64,000 bases of DNA, taken from Rana temporaria (Eukaryota; Chordata; Amphibia; Anura; Ranidae). The position numbers and the translations under genes were made by a program. Positions 11,701 to 26,700 of this stretch are shown one piece after another. Where the stretch lies: NCBI RefSeq assembly GCF_905171775.1, contig NC_053489.1, positions 251,039,008 through 251,103,007 on the forward strand. The letters are read 5' to 3'. The notes beneath the pieces are model-generated. The model made no database searches and was not told where the DNA came from. It worked only from the letters and a program-made list of their open reading frames with translations. How positions within the stretch are numbered: the stretch's first letter is position 1; every line of letters starts with the position of its first letter.

Positions 11701-14700
11701 TGCATGTTTGTGTAACCAACATAACAAAAGACTTTAGTTACAGTAACCCAGGCATGAGAAATACAGATGCTGCCCTGCTGACCACATCCTAAAAATGCTA
11801 GTTGCCTGGCTTTTGCACTGAACCCCTGACAAGAGGAATTCTAGGAATTACAGCACTTTTAAAAGTCTGCTCAGAGGTTAAGTCCAATGAAGTGTATGCC
11901 AATGTAATTTGCATGCCATTGTCATATGTCATTTGCAGTTGCTTTGTCCTCCCCTCTTGCCCAGTCATGGAATGCATTGTATTAATTAAACTCATTTTAT
12001 AATATTAAAGCAGCCTTTAATCTCCCAAGAATGATCCTGCCTCTCCACCACTCCTCCTGTCCTTTTGCATGAATAGGACTTTGCTTCCTCTTTCTTTTGT
12101 TTTCAATATAAAGTCCGTCCCGATTCCCCATACATGTCACTCGCCTTAGGCGAATAACACACACACTTCCTGCTCTGCCTCCGGTATATGTATGTCACAT
12201 ATCCCAGAAGGCATAGGCTATTTTTTTTCTCAAACAAAAAAGGTTTTATTAGTCAAAGTTTACAGAGAATACAAATTTCGGAGTAAAATAGAACCAGAGG
12301 TACATCAGATATTAGTAAGTATACTGTCATACACTGCACATCACTATACAGACAACAGTTTTCATTTCCGTTTCCTGTAGAATTCACATTTTTTTGTCAA
12401 ATCATCCACCTAGGGTCACAACCTTATTTCCACCACAAAGTCATTACCCATGAAGTGTTTTGGCCACTGTTTTATAAAATTATATGGTCCATAAAGCTCA
12501 AAAACAACTTTCCCGACTCCCTTATCCCTGCTACTGGGGCATTAGAGGTATATGCTTTCACTAAAGAAAGGAGGAGGGGGCGGGACTGTTTGGGTGTCAT
12601 TGGGAGGCATGCCGACTGAACTCGGAACAGCCAGCAGCCTAGTGATGACATCACAGGGAAACATGGCGGCCCAGGACCAAGTGCTGCCAGAAGAGAAGAG
12701 TCTCTTAGCTGGACAGTGCTGGAACCACTGGGTGGGTGAGTATCAAAATTTAGCAGAACTCACACCTGGTAGGTAAGTCTTAAAAAAAAAATGTAAGCAT
12801 TCTATGAGTTGACAGTGGAGGCTAGAGACAGGCAAAGTGGCTGTGTTGTAGCAGAAGTAAAGCCATAGCTGTACTCTTGGTCCTCAGTAAAAGTATAACT
12901 AGTAAATAAAACAGAGTTCACAAGGTGACGTACACCTCCTTGGCCTTAACATTTATAAACAAGCAGTAATTTTAAAAAGCTGAAATTTTAGGAGTTCAGC
13001 TTTCAATTCTTTCTGAGATCAGGAACAAGCAGGTAGAGCAGGGAAATGTCTCCTCATCCGCATATTTGTTCTAGATTAGTGACTCGAATTATTGGGGGCA
13101 ACAACTGTTGCAAACCTCAAAGTCCCAATCCATTTACTTCTCAAAAGGATAAGTTGTTGGTACCACAAAGTTACACAACAAAAAGTCAAAAACGCGGTGA
13201 TGTACAACACTACAACAAGCCTAGAAAAATGAAGTTCAATGCTTCCGAGCATGCGTCGAATTGTTTTCGAGCATGCATGTTTCAGAATTCCATACAGACG
13301 AACAGAATTTCCGATAGAAATTTTTTCAGTCGGGAAAAAAAAGAGAACATGTTCTCTTTCTAAGTCTGTCGGAATTTCCGACGGAAAAAGTCTGATGGGG
13401 CATACACACGGTCGGAATATCCGATGAAAAAATTCCATCTGACTTTTTCTATCGAAAATTCCGACCGTGTGTACATGGCATTAGGCACTGGATACTATTT
13501 TGAAGTTTCCCTTATAACACTGGTTGAAATTGTTTTAATGCTACATGTGTTTTTTTTTTTTTGTTTGTTTTTTTAAGAACGCTCATAGATACAATTATCT
13601 CTTGATTGTGAGTCATTTAATTCATTCACTTTTATTTTTTAATGATACAGGTCTCATTGGTTAACTGGCTGGATACCATCTTGGTGCCCAACTTCCATGT
13701 CAAAATTAAAGGCAGTGGAATCCAAGATACTTCAATGTAAGCTTAGTAATTTTGTTTTTATATTTAAATGTAGTAACTTCTATGTGTACGCCGTATAATT
13801 TTACATCATTTAAATTATTATCATCGTTCTACACACTCAATAAATAAAAGTAAAATGATATAAATCATTACTGCAGTTGAATAGGATAAGATTATTTTTG
13901 ATTTTGGTATACTGCACATGCCCATTGACTTTAGCACTGCATTGTTGCATAGGATCAAAAAGGCCCTGTCTTAAATCTTTTTGGTCTGTAAGGGAAAGGG
14001 AGAAATACTTATAGGAAGCCATTATATTTCCAGAAAAAAACGTGGAATTTCAGTTATGGACAAATCAAAGTATTTATTTAAAAAAAAAAATAATAATAAT
14101 TAAGTTTCATTTTTCTATGGGCGTTCCAGACAATGTACATAGCACAAGAAATGTCTGGTAGGTGCAAGTAAGACAAGATTGTATGAAATAAATTTGTGAG
14201 TGGAGGATAGGTTGTTGATCAGCATAATCTTTGGAGATGAATGAGGACATACGTAGAAGTTACACCGTGTTGGGACTATCCATGTTAGGACTGTGTCTCA
14301 TACACATTGTAGAGCCAGTAATGCCTTCTAGTAAATGAAAATAATAGTATGGCAGATGACTATCCTTGAACTTACAAGATTATCCATGGAATTCAGCAGA
14401 AGTATTACAAACCGGAAAGGTTTCCTATCCATATTAAAGGTAATGATAGAAACTCTCTTGTACTGAGATTTAGGTTGGTCACGTGGAAATTCTATGTTGC
14501 TTCCAGGTTTAACGTGAAACTCGGTGAAAGAAGCTAACAATTCAAATTTCCAGCTGATCAAGAATATTATGCAGGTTTTGTCTAGAGGGTGATTTAAAAC
14601 AGAACTGCTTCCCATAGTCTGTGGTCCTTTGTAAGTCAGTAGTTCTTTCCTCCGCTCTCCAGTACTGGGTGGGTGGGCAGTGGGCACAGTTACTACGTAC

Positions 14701-17700
14701 AAAACAATTCAGTACCAATGGCAGCTGCTGGTCCTAATTGTTCTTGATGGCAGATGGGTAACAAGACTAGTTGGTGACTGATAAGAAGGGCAGCTTTGAG
14801 GGAACAGTTGTCACAAATGGAACCATCAGTGGGGAAGTCTGAGGGACCATGGAGTAAGGTAAATTATGCTTGGTTTTAGATCCTTTCCTAGAAGGGGGGG
14901 ATACATGGAGTCTACTTTGAGTTGCTTAATTCTTGCGCAGAGTAGGACTTTAAACATAAGCTAGTGTTATTCACAATAGCTGGAGTCTGAAAATAAAGTT
15001 TTCTTTGCATGAGGTTGTTGGTTTCCTCCCATGATCAAAAAAACAAACCTAAGAGGTAAACTGGTACAGCTATTTGATTATAAAGTCTTATGAAAACTTA
15101 AGTACGCAATATGAACATTTTTCAACATATTTGATCAGCAAAGGTTCTATATTCTTTAAACTAGGGCTGCAACTAACAATTATTTTCATAATCGATTAGT
15201 TGGCCGATTATTGTTTCGATTAATCGAATAATAGCCTTTAAAAAAAAAAAAAAAAAATCGCAGTTTTACATTTTTTTGGGGCCAATTTGTTGTTGGGCAG
15301 ATCACAAAACACAAATTGCTGCAAAAACACATTCCATGCTTTTCTGCAGCTTCTCCATTGAAGTATATTGAACCAAAAAAAAACAAAATGGGACCGTTTT
15401 GCGTTAAAAAGTCCTTGCCCTTTCCAAATACGCAGCAGCTGAAAAAAAATCATGGATGTGAACGTGTCTCATAGGAAAACATGTAAATGAACTATAGTGT
15501 GTTTCTGCAAAAAGCACCAAAAAACACAGAGGTGTGACCCAGGCCTGAGATGTTTAGTAACATAATTGGGATTAAAAAAACAAAAAGAAGTACAAAAAGA
15601 GCAAATAATCGCTACTGTAAGGGGTTATTTTTGATTCATCAGTCCACTACAGATTTCCCGAGAAGGCCTAGCCTTTGCCTATATTTTAAATTAGGGTTTG
15701 TAGTTTGGTTCCAATTTTTTTTTCTTTCCCAGGTTAAATAGGTACAAACTCCTTCTTTTTTTTTTTTTTAGATGTTCATGCATGTACTTTGACACCTACT
15801 TTCACAAGAGTTACCTGTAGATCCTGTGATAAACATTTGGGGCTCTTGGAGACTTATTTTTGCATCAAGTATTGGCACTGGGGCTGAATTTGCTGGTACC
15901 GTATTCCTGTTCAATTCACATGTGATTCAGTGCGGTCTGATTTGAGCCCATCCATTTTCAATGGTTTCAAATTGCATCACATTGCACCAAAGTCATGAAT
16001 GTACCAATTTTGTAACCCCCACTCCAATCGGTACTTTTGTACTAGGCGCGCTGCGTTTGTGACTTGCATTTGGGGTCTCGTTAAGATTGCATTGACACCA
16101 ACTGCAGATTGCAAGGTCTGTGCGATTTTTTTATGTGTTTCGGGAAACTCGCACGGATCACGCGGTTTCCTGCACCGCATTAGTGTGAACCTAGGCTAAC
16201 CTGTAATGCAAGAGTTGCCTAAGATAAATGCCCAGTTGATTGCTTTTATACTTTACTGTCAATTGACTGCAATTCTAGACTATGCAAACTGCATTATGTC
16301 CAAATAGTGTTCCTTGTGAGAGAGCATTAGAGTCAAGGATTGAAGAGTGTTCACAACTGTTGAAGTACTGTTCCCTGTAAGAAGCTCTTAAAATTTCTCA
16401 AAATTGTTTGAAACCTTTCAAGTATTACACTTCACGCTCAAGTACAGTTTCACACTATTAGAAGTTGAGTGCCATGTGAATTTCATTGGCAGCGTATCTG
16501 CAGTTATTGAGCTCATACGTATTATTTTCTGGAGATACAACCTACCTGTATATGCTTTTTTTTTTTTTTTAAGTCCATGCAGAATAGGACCAGAGTGTAC
16601 ACTGGTGGTTTTTATTGTACTATGTTTTGGCAAGGGGCAGAAATGAGAGCTGCTCCTTGGCTAAATACAGCAGGCAGTAATAGTATGGAGACGATAAGAA
16701 ATCAAAGCCAAAAATATGATTGGTGTGTCAGGCAATAGTGTTGAGCAGAATATGCCATATTCGATTTCGCGATATATCTCGAATATATATTCGAATATTC
16801 GAGATATATTCGCTAAATTCGAATATTCGTGATATTTTATCGAAAGTAAATGATTGCGATTTTTCGCTATTGCGAATGCGAAAATAATTGCGATTTTTTG
16901 ATAACTGCGGTAGGAGCACTCTGATTGGCTCAGAATATTCGTGATATTTTATCGAAATATCGCAACATGCGAATGCGATATTTATTGCGCAATTTCGAGA
17001 AATGCTGGAGGAGCGCTCTGATTGGCTCAGAATATTCGTGATATTTTATCGAAATATCGCAACATGCGAATGCGATATTTATTGCGCAATTTCGAGAAAT
17101 GCTGTAGGAGCACTCTGATTGGCTCAGAATATTCGTGATATTTTACAATACAAAATAATTGCGAATATTCGGCAAATGCGGAAGGAGCACTCTGATTGGC
17201 TCAGAATATTCTTGATATTTTACAATACAAAATAATTGCGAATATTCGGCAAATGCAGAAGGAGCACTCTGATTGGCTCAGAATATTCTTGATATTTTAC
17301 AATACAAAATAATTGCGAATATTCGGCAAATGCAGAAGGAGCACTCTGATTGGCTCAGAATATTCTTGATATTTTACAATACAAAATAATTGCGAATATT
17401 CGGCAAATGCGGAAGGAGCACTCTGATTGGCTCAGAATATTCTTGATATTTTACAATAGAAAATAAAAAGTGTTTTGCATTGGTGGTGATTCTTTACTCT
17501 ATCCATCTGTCACAGCCGTTTGTCAATCAAACACCTTAAAGATTGAACACGTTCATGCTGCATGCTTTGGACTTTTTTTCACTTCACATATCAAAGACAT
17601 TTTTATGAAAGATTATTTTTCTATTATTGGGACTATATTTCTTTATATATTTGTTTCACTGTGTATTTCACAAGTTATTTGCGCTTGCTTATTTTATAAT

Positions 17701-20700
17701 TTGCCCACATGTCTTGTCACTAGACATATTTTTTATTCTTGTAGAGCGACTCCATTTTCTGTCTTGTATTAATTTATGTTGTATAACATTTTTGAGTTGC
17801 TGCTGTATTCTCCCCTTTTTTAAGGTATGCGCAATTTTTTCCTTCTTACAAAAAATAATAATATCAAACATACAAATATTCATAACATACACATACACAT
17901 ACACAAAGCCCCCCCCTTTTGCATCAGAGACAATCAGAGTTCTCCTACCACAGTTATCGAAAATTCGCAATCATTTTCGCATTCGCAATAGCGAAAAATC
18001 GCAATTTTTTTTTTTTCAATTTGGCAACATAATAGGATCGCCTCAGCTTAGCTACTCGGCCCAGGGTCTCTAATCATACCAGCAATGCTTTTAGACGTCG
18101 ATAGGATGTGATCTGTTTTAAAAATCAAATTGAAAAAATGCGAATATTCGGAATTGCGAATATTCACCGCGAAATTCGAAATATAGCGCGATTTCTCGAA
18201 TATGCTATATTCGAGTCGAATATTCGCAATGCGAATATTCGTGAGCAACACTATCAGGCAATGAATCGGGCATAAGTGGACAAAGGGCAACCCCTACTAC
18301 AAAATTATTGTTACATTTAAGCAGAAGAATAACCCAAAAGAAGCAAAAGCAATAAGGAATGTAGGTACTAAATGGACAGACAAGAAGCGGAAAGAATTTT
18401 AACATCTTTTTTTATTTTTATTTTTTTGTATTCAGATGATGATATTTAGAACTCTCCATTTTTAGTAAATCAGCCTTACTATGTTAATTTTTATTTGAAA
18501 CCAATTATTTTAGTATGCATTGTTATCCAGTACTAAGCATAATCAATGTATTTCCATGCATTCAAAAATAATATGGGTTTTGCATCTATACATACGACAA
18601 ATTAGAATTACTGGTGAAGGTCATCTCATCATTGTTCTTCATTACATTGCTCTATAGGAAATATATAGGTTGGTTTATCTAATAAACATTGAAAAAAAAA
18701 ACACGATAAGTGATGGTAAAGCTAATTTTATGCTTGGAATCACATAGAGCACTGAACAGCATTTGGCTGTATTGCCACATTAAGTAATGTATCAGCCAGA
18801 TCTAATCTTATTTCAATTGGCATGCAATAAAAATTAGTCACTGGGCATATCTGGGGTTTGGTTGATGACCTTACAATAAGTTCAGTTGGTATTTAGTAGG
18901 TCATTAGACAACCTGATATTCCAGTTATATAAATGCAGGTTTATTGTGTTTGGATTGCTTGTAATAGAAAATGCAGTGCATTTTAAGCAACACCTTTTTT
19001 AATGAGGCTTCTACTAAATAAGAAAACATAATCCCTTTTAACAAGTGTAGGGTGACCAGACATCCCCGGTTTCCGGGGACAGTCCCCAGACTGTCCCCGG
19101 CCCAAGTCTGTCCTCAGTTTTGTCCCTGGATTGGATTTAAACAGAGGCTGGGGCAATTTTAAAGACAGAGGGGCAGATCCACAAAGCGAGTACGCCGGCG
19201 TATCTACTGATACGCCGGCTTACTTTCAAATTTCCCGCGTCGTATCTTTGTTTTGAATCCTCAAAACAAGATACGACGGCATCTGGGTTAGATCCAACAG
19301 GCGTACGTCTTTGTACGCCTTTGGATCTAAGATGCAATTCTTCGGCGTCCGCTGGGTGGCGTTCCCGTCGTAATCCACGTCGAGTATGCAAATTAGCTAT
19401 TTCCGATGATCCACGTACGTACGAGCGGCCGTCGCATTCTTTTACGTCGTCTCTAGTCGGCTTTTTCCGGCGTATAGTTAAAGCTGCTGTTTGGTGGCAT
19501 ACTCAATGTTAAGTATGGCCGTCGTTCCCGCGTATAATTAAAAAAAAAAAAAATTAGTTTGCGTAAGTCGTCCGTGAATCGGGCTGGACGTAATTTACGT
19601 CCACGTCAAAACAATGACGTCCTTGCGACGTCATTTAGCTCAATGCACGTCGGGAAATTTAGGGACGGCGCATGCGCAGTCTGTTCGGCGCGGGACGCGC
19701 TTCATTTAAATGAAACACGCCCCCTACTCGCCGATTTGAATTAGCCGCCGTTACACCGCAAGAGATGCACTACGCCGCCGTAACTTACGGCGCAAATTCT
19801 TTCAGGATTCAAACCAAAAAAGGTAAGTTACGGCGGCGTAGCGTATCTCAGATACGCTGCGCCAGGGCAGATCTTTGTGGATCTGCCCCTGACAGTGCAG
19901 AATAAAATAAATAAATTCTGAATTACACCCCCCCCCCCCACTCCGCTGCTCCCACTAGATTAGGGGGGTGTATTTTTTCCATCATCTGTGCCCCTTTCTG
20001 ATGATCATGTGCTGGTCGGAGCGAAGGGAATATTTCTTCAGTTTTGGGTGCATGCCCATTCAGCTCCACTTGCATGTTCTTCTGCCTTGGTTCAAGTCCC
20101 GGCCAGCTGCCTGCCTACTCATCTCCTTGACTTCCCTGGTGGAGTGATCTTCCTGCGCTCCCCACCCAGTAGTAGCCGGGGCCCAGAGAGTAAAACTTGA
20201 CAAGTTGTGAGGCGGCGGCGGCGACGGGCAGAGGCGCAGATTGCCGCCATTACTAGCAAAAAAAAAAAATATGTCCCAGGATTTAATTTTAAAAATCTGG
20301 TCGCCTTAGTGTAGGGATCCCTATATTTGTGACCAAATGGTACTGTAGTAATAATTTGCTGACTAGGTTGTGTGCTCATGAACAGTTTGTAAAGTTGTTG
20401 GTAAAATGTAAGCTGCTAAGGCCTATGTAATATAACATTGCTGGTCTTCTATGCACTCAGGGGATGTTTTATTGCTAGATTTGAGAATAAATGGGCAATA
20501 AATTAATGTACCTTTTTGGGTACTTTACAACAGGTTCTGATTACGGTCTTTTTATGCGTGGTCCTCCTTGAATCTGGGGAAACTGCTGGTACTATCATGA
20601 GAGGCAAAACTGAAACCTGTTTGCACAATAGGCAGTGAGAACATTTGCCAGATTTAATCATTTATTTTAGTGAACCATGAGCATGCATTGGTTAATATTA

Positions 20701-23700
20701 TTAGTAATCCTGAAAACGCTATAATAAGCTGGAGTTAGTCAGGCGGTGAAAATTCAAAAAATACTATATATAGGCAATCCTGATTATGCATGTCCAATTA
20801 GATCCAAAATTATCCAGTGATCATTAATGGCCTAAGCTTCGTCAGCATTGATTGTTTATTCATAGGCAGTCCTGTCACAATTGTGAGTAAAACAATGCTG
20901 ACAGCAAAAGGTTATACCATTGATATTCAAAGTACCTGATTCCGGTGTCCAGTGGAATTAAACAATCAGGAAGAGATTAATACATTACCAATGTGCCGCC
21001 ATTTACAAGCTTGTTCAACCATTACTTTGGCCATATGGATGCTTTTTGATGGTATCACTATGGATTGGCCAGTCGGCTGGGCCGGGGGATCATGCGGTAT
21101 GTCACAGTTCAGACCATCCCTGTTGTTTAAACCAGCTGCTTAATCTTTGCCAATAGATAAGTAGGCGCTAAGCTTTAAGCCCAATATGATTGTTTGTTGG
21201 GCGGCGGTGTACATTCTTTCCCCTCCAAGCGCTCGGGGAGTTTCACGGCCACATAGCTCTCTTTCCAGCTTCCTGCTCGTCTCGCTCACGGGGAACATCA
21301 CGTGACTGGTGCAGGGTGATGACGTCAACGCGTTTCGCCGTGATAATGGCGTAGCTTCATCTCGGACGTTAACCCGTCACCAGTGGCCACTCATATTTTA
21401 TGCGGTGGTCAGCTGGTTATTATCACCGTGGGGGAAGTGAGAAGTCAGGAAACATGTCGAGTCCCATTGTGAAGTATATAACAGGACATCCATTGAAGAA
21501 AATCTTTTGAGTTCAGTGTCATTGCCGCTTCATATTCGGAAACAGGTTATCGCCATAAATCATGGCATTGTCAGTCTCCCTATCGATGCGGCATTAACCA
21601 AGGCCTGACCGATTTTAGGTAGTGTGTTATTCCTGGGGGTATAATGTTGTAAGGATTGTGTAAACAGACATATAAGGGGGAGGGAAAAGGGAATATGAGG
21701 AGGAAAGGAAAATGACAGGATTGGGAAGTGGAAACACGCGACAAACAACAAGGGGAACATGCATGTTACCATCATTACCTACACAATGATAAGATGGGGA
21801 CATCATTTGGGGGGATGATATAAAGTAGTACAGGGATAGCCTAATTAGTCCATTTTATATTTCGAATCCCTATTGGTATAGATCAACTAACACCAATGGA
21901 TAAAAAATAATGGATAAAAAAAAAGTCAATATTTTGAGAGGTATGGGAAGTATATGTATTGGTTACTATGCACAACTTCACAAAATTTGACACGCTCCAG
22001 TTTTAGTAAATATCCCTCCATGGGTCAAGAGCCCAAAGGGCTTTAGGACATAGGTTTTACTGCTGCAATCGGACATGGGAGTTATACTTCCCTCCACTGT
22101 GCAGCTCGTTTTGCACAGAGTGGCCCCGATCCTGGTCTTCTGTGGTCCCTCTGCGGCTGTCTCGGCTCCTCCCCGCAAGAAATATCACTAGATGCAAATC
22201 ACTAGATAGGCCTATTCACGAACGTACGCCCGGCCGCCGCGGTACATTTACGCCGTTTACGTAAGAGATAGGCCGCCTAAAGTTAAAGCTGGACCCTAGG
22301 TGGCGTAGCCAATGTTAAAGTATGGCCGCCGTTCCCGCGTCGAAATTCTGAATTTTTACGTCGTTTGCGTAAGTCGTCCGTGAATAGGGATTTGCGTTGT
22401 TTACGTCCACGTCGAAATCAATAGGCCTGTGCGGCGTACTTAGCCGCAATGCACACTGGGAAATGTAGGTGCCCGGCGCATGCGCAGTTGTAAAAAAAAC
22501 GTTAAACGTCAGGTCAAGCTCCATTAACATAAAACACGCCCCCTTAGACAAATTTGAATTAGGCGCCCTTACGCCTGCCCGCTTTAGGCTACGCCGCCGT
22601 AACTTAGCAGGCAAGTACATTGTGAATCATGTACTTGCCTCGCTAACTTACGGCGGCGTAACTTAAATGCCTTAAGCTACGCCGCCTTAAAGTTGCGGCC
22701 AGGTATGTGAATCTACCTACATGAGTCTAATTTTTTTATATTTTTTTTATTTTTTAAAGATTCTGTCGAATTTTTGTTTTTTCTTAGAACATTCGACAGA
22801 CACCATAAGCCTTCAATAACAGATTCGACCTTAATTTGGATTTTCGGACGAATGCATTTTTTTAACGAAAAACGAAATAAATAAAAACGAATTTCGGGAG
22901 TAACTTAATCAATTTATTTTTCGGACGAAAACAAAATTACGAAACAAAATATTTCAGTGTGCACATGTCTAGTGCACACAAAATGTGGTGTAGCTGTGCA
23001 CAGTAACCACACGGCTTTTATGTTTTATTGTCAAACATGTTTATTGAACAAGTTGATTTTAGAAGCTGATTGGTTACTATGCACAGCTGCACCAGATTCG
23101 TGGTGCCCCATGTTTAGTTAATCTCCCCCATGGTTTTCCAATAGACTGCAAGTAGCTGTTTCAACACACATTATGGGCCAGATTCACAAAAGGGATACGA
23201 CGGCGTATCTGCTGATACGCCGTCGTATCCCTGTTTCTATCTATGCGACTGATTCATAGAATCAGTTACGCATAGATAGGCAGAAGATCCGACAGGTGTA
23301 ATGGACTTGCACTGTCGGATCTTAGGATGCAGTACCGCAGCCGCCGCTGGGGGGATTTTGCGTCGTAAACCAGCGTCGGGTGTGCAAATTAGCAGTTACG
23401 GTGATCCACAAAACTTTTTCCCGTCGTTAGGTCGCCGCAAGTGTTAGTTTGCCGTCGCAAAGATAGGGCACCTTTTACAAAGTGTAAAATTAGTACACCA
23501 TGTAAAAGTATACCCGTCTTTCCTGCGTTGCTTTTGAATTTTTTTTTTTTTTTTCCCGGGGCAAGTCTTTTTTTCACGTTGTGATTCAGAAAACGTTGGC
23601 GCGTCGTAATTTCGCGCAAAGCACGTCGGGAAATTTGCGTCGGGAGCATGCGCAGTACGTCCGGCGCGGGAGAGCGCCTAATTTAAATGGTACCCGCCCC

Positions 23701-26700
23701 ATTTGAATTGGCCCGCCTTGCGCCGGACGGATTTAGGCTACACCGCCGCAAATTTCCAGGTAAAATTTGCGGTGGTGTAACCAATACGGTTACGTTACGC
23801 TGCGCCGCCTGGCTGTGAATCTGGCCCTATGTGACTATATTCCACTGTTGTCACCATGGGGGAACCCACCTTGATATATGCCAGGCCTGATAGTTTGTAA
23901 ATATAGTATTAAAAAAAAAAGTGGTTATAATATATAATGATTAAGGTTAGGGTTTAAATTTAGTTTACCTAATGTGACTACAGTAAGCTGAGCTGTTTGC
24001 TTTGGGTTTCTTTACTTCATAATTGCATTATCCACTTCTTTATTTAAAAAATAAAATACAATATTCATATATTCATTTGGTATATTCCTGTCTTTTTATC
24101 TCTGTAGGTATCAAGAACCGATTCTCTGCAGGCTATGTCTCTTTACCGGATCAGAACAAGATTTGGACATTGACAGTGAGCCCAGAGCTCCGGGAAAAGA
24201 CGCCTTTAGTGATGGTTCATGGTTTTGGAGGTGGGATAGGACTTTGGATTCAAAACATAGACCGCCTTAGCTCACGGCGGGCTGTCTATGCTTTTGATTT
24301 ATTGGGATTTGGGCGTAGCTCCCGACCAACCTTTCCAAGTGATCCAGAAGCGGCAGAAGAGCAGTTTGTATCATCCATTGAGCAGTGGAGAGAGGAGATG
24401 GGAATTAAGGACATGATTCTCCTGGGGCATAGCTTGGGTGGATTCCTGGCTACATCGTATTCTACGAAATACCCACAGAGGTGAGCAAATGCAAGAAGTT
24501 GCTTTCTTTTAAGTCAGGACAGCACAAATCTCAGGTTTTCTATTGTTTTTAAAGAAATAGAAAGCATGAACTGCCTATAAAGTTAATCGGTCAGCTTTTA
24601 GGAAAAATCACAATATTCAAGAACAAGCTACCCTGCCATCGCCCAGTAATCTCAGTAATTGGTGGTATGAACTTCTGGAATTCAAATATGGTAGCTGTCA
24701 AGGTTTTTAAAAACAAAGCAAACCATTTTCAAGAAGCTACTTGCTGTTGGTACATAGTCTTCTGTTAGAGTGTTTTCTGTAAGCCAAATTAAACACTTCT
24801 ACATGTGCATAATGCAATGGAAACTGTCCAGCTGTTAATGGATGTGGCAACATTGCTTACTTCTCAAGCAGCAGAGGGTCCTCCACTGCTCAAGTGTGTG
24901 TGTGTGTGCAGCTTATATTACACTCCTAAAAGAAAGAATAGGGCAAGCCAAAACCTTAGCACAAACGTATATACAGTATCTCACAAAAGTGAGTCCACCC
25001 CCTCAGATTTTTTTTTTTATTATATCTTTTTATGTGACAACACTGAAGAAATGACACTTTGCTACAATGTAAAGTAGTGAGTGTACAGCTTGTATAACAG
25101 TGTACATTTGCTGTCCCCTCAAAGTAACTCCACACACAGCCAGGGGTGCGTACTAGTGTTGCTCACGAATATTCGCATTGCGAATATTCGACTTGAATAT
25201 AGCATATTCGAGAAATCGCGCTATATTTCGAATTTCGCGGTGAATATTCGCAATTCCGAATATTCGCATTTTTTCAATTTGATTTTTAAAACAGATCACA
25301 TCCTATCGACGTCTAAAAGCATGGCTGGTATGATTAGAGACCCTGGGCCGAGTAGCTAAGCTGAGGCGATCCTTTTATGTTGCCAAATTGAAAAAAAAAA
25401 ATTGCGATTTTTTTCGCTATTGCGAATGCGAAAATGATTGCGAATTTTCGATAACTGTGGTAGGAGAACTCTGATTGTCTCTGATGCAAAAGGGGGGGGG
25501 CTTTGTGTATGTTTCTGTTATGAATATTTGTATGTTTGATATTATTTTTTTTTGTAAGAAGGAAAAAATTGCGCATACCTTAAAAAAAGGGGAGAATACA
25601 GCAGCAACTCAAAAATGTTATACAACATAATTTAATACAAGACAGAAAATGGAGTCGCTCTACAAGAATAAAAAATATGTCTAGTGACAAGACATGTGGG
25701 CAAATTATAAAATAAGCAAGCGCAAATAACTTGTGAAATACACAGTGAAACAAATATATAAAGAAATATAGTCCCAATAATATCAAAGACATTTTTATGA
25801 AAGATTATTTTTCTATGTGAAGTGAAAAAAAGTCCAAAGCATGCAGCATGAACGTGTTCAATCTTCAAGGTGTTTGATTGACAAAACGGCTGTGACAGAT
25901 GGATAGAGTAAAGAATCACCACCAATGCAAAACACTTTTTATTTTCTATTGTAAAATATCAAGAATATTCTGAGCCAATCAGAGTGCTCCTTCCGCATTT
26001 GCCGAATATTCGCAATTATTTTGTATTGTAAAATATCAAGAATATTCTGAGCCAATCAGAGTGCTCCTTCCGCATTTGCCGAATATTCGCAATTATTTTG
26101 TATTGTAAAATATCACGAATATTCTGAGCCAATCAGAGTGCTCCTACAGCATTTGTCGAAATTGCGCAGTAAATATCGCATTCGCATGTTGCGATATTTC
26201 GATAAAATATCACAAATATTCTGAGCCAATCAGAGCGCTCCTCCAGCATTTCTCGAAATTGCGCAATAAATATCGCATTTGCATGTTGCGATATTTCGAT
26301 AAAATATCACGAATATTCTGAGCCAATCAGAGTGCTCCTACCGCAGTTATCAAAAAATCGCAATTATTTTCGCATTCGCAATAGCGAAAAATCGCAATCA
26401 TTTAATTTCGATAAAATATCACGAATATTCGAATTTAGCGAATATATCTCGAATATTCGAATATATATTCGAGATATATCGCGAAATCGAATATGGCATA
26501 TTCTGCTCAACACTAGTGCGTACACCCCTAAGTGAAAATGTCCAAATTGGGCTCAAAGTGTCAATATTTTTTGTGGCCACCATTATTTTCCAGCACTGCC
26601 TTAACCCTATTGGGCATGAAATGGAGTTCATTAACCTTCCTAGCGGTATTACCGAGTCTGGCTCGGGGTGAAATTTCAGTACCATTAGCGGTAACCCCGA

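Noticed and set aside
12565..12770. GC-rich patch with a GC box and TGATGACATCA, a possible internal ABHD4 promoter
   Set aside because: Similar GC-rich blocks with the same kind of motif occur inside MITEs elsewhere in the window, and no following exon could be found.
17470..17772. 100-codon frame inside hAT copy 1, with a similar 97-codon frame in copy 2
   Set aside because: The frames agree because the elements are closely related and the 36-bp inversion preserves frame length. The content is hydrophobic low-complexity translation of AT-rich DNA with no transposase motif.
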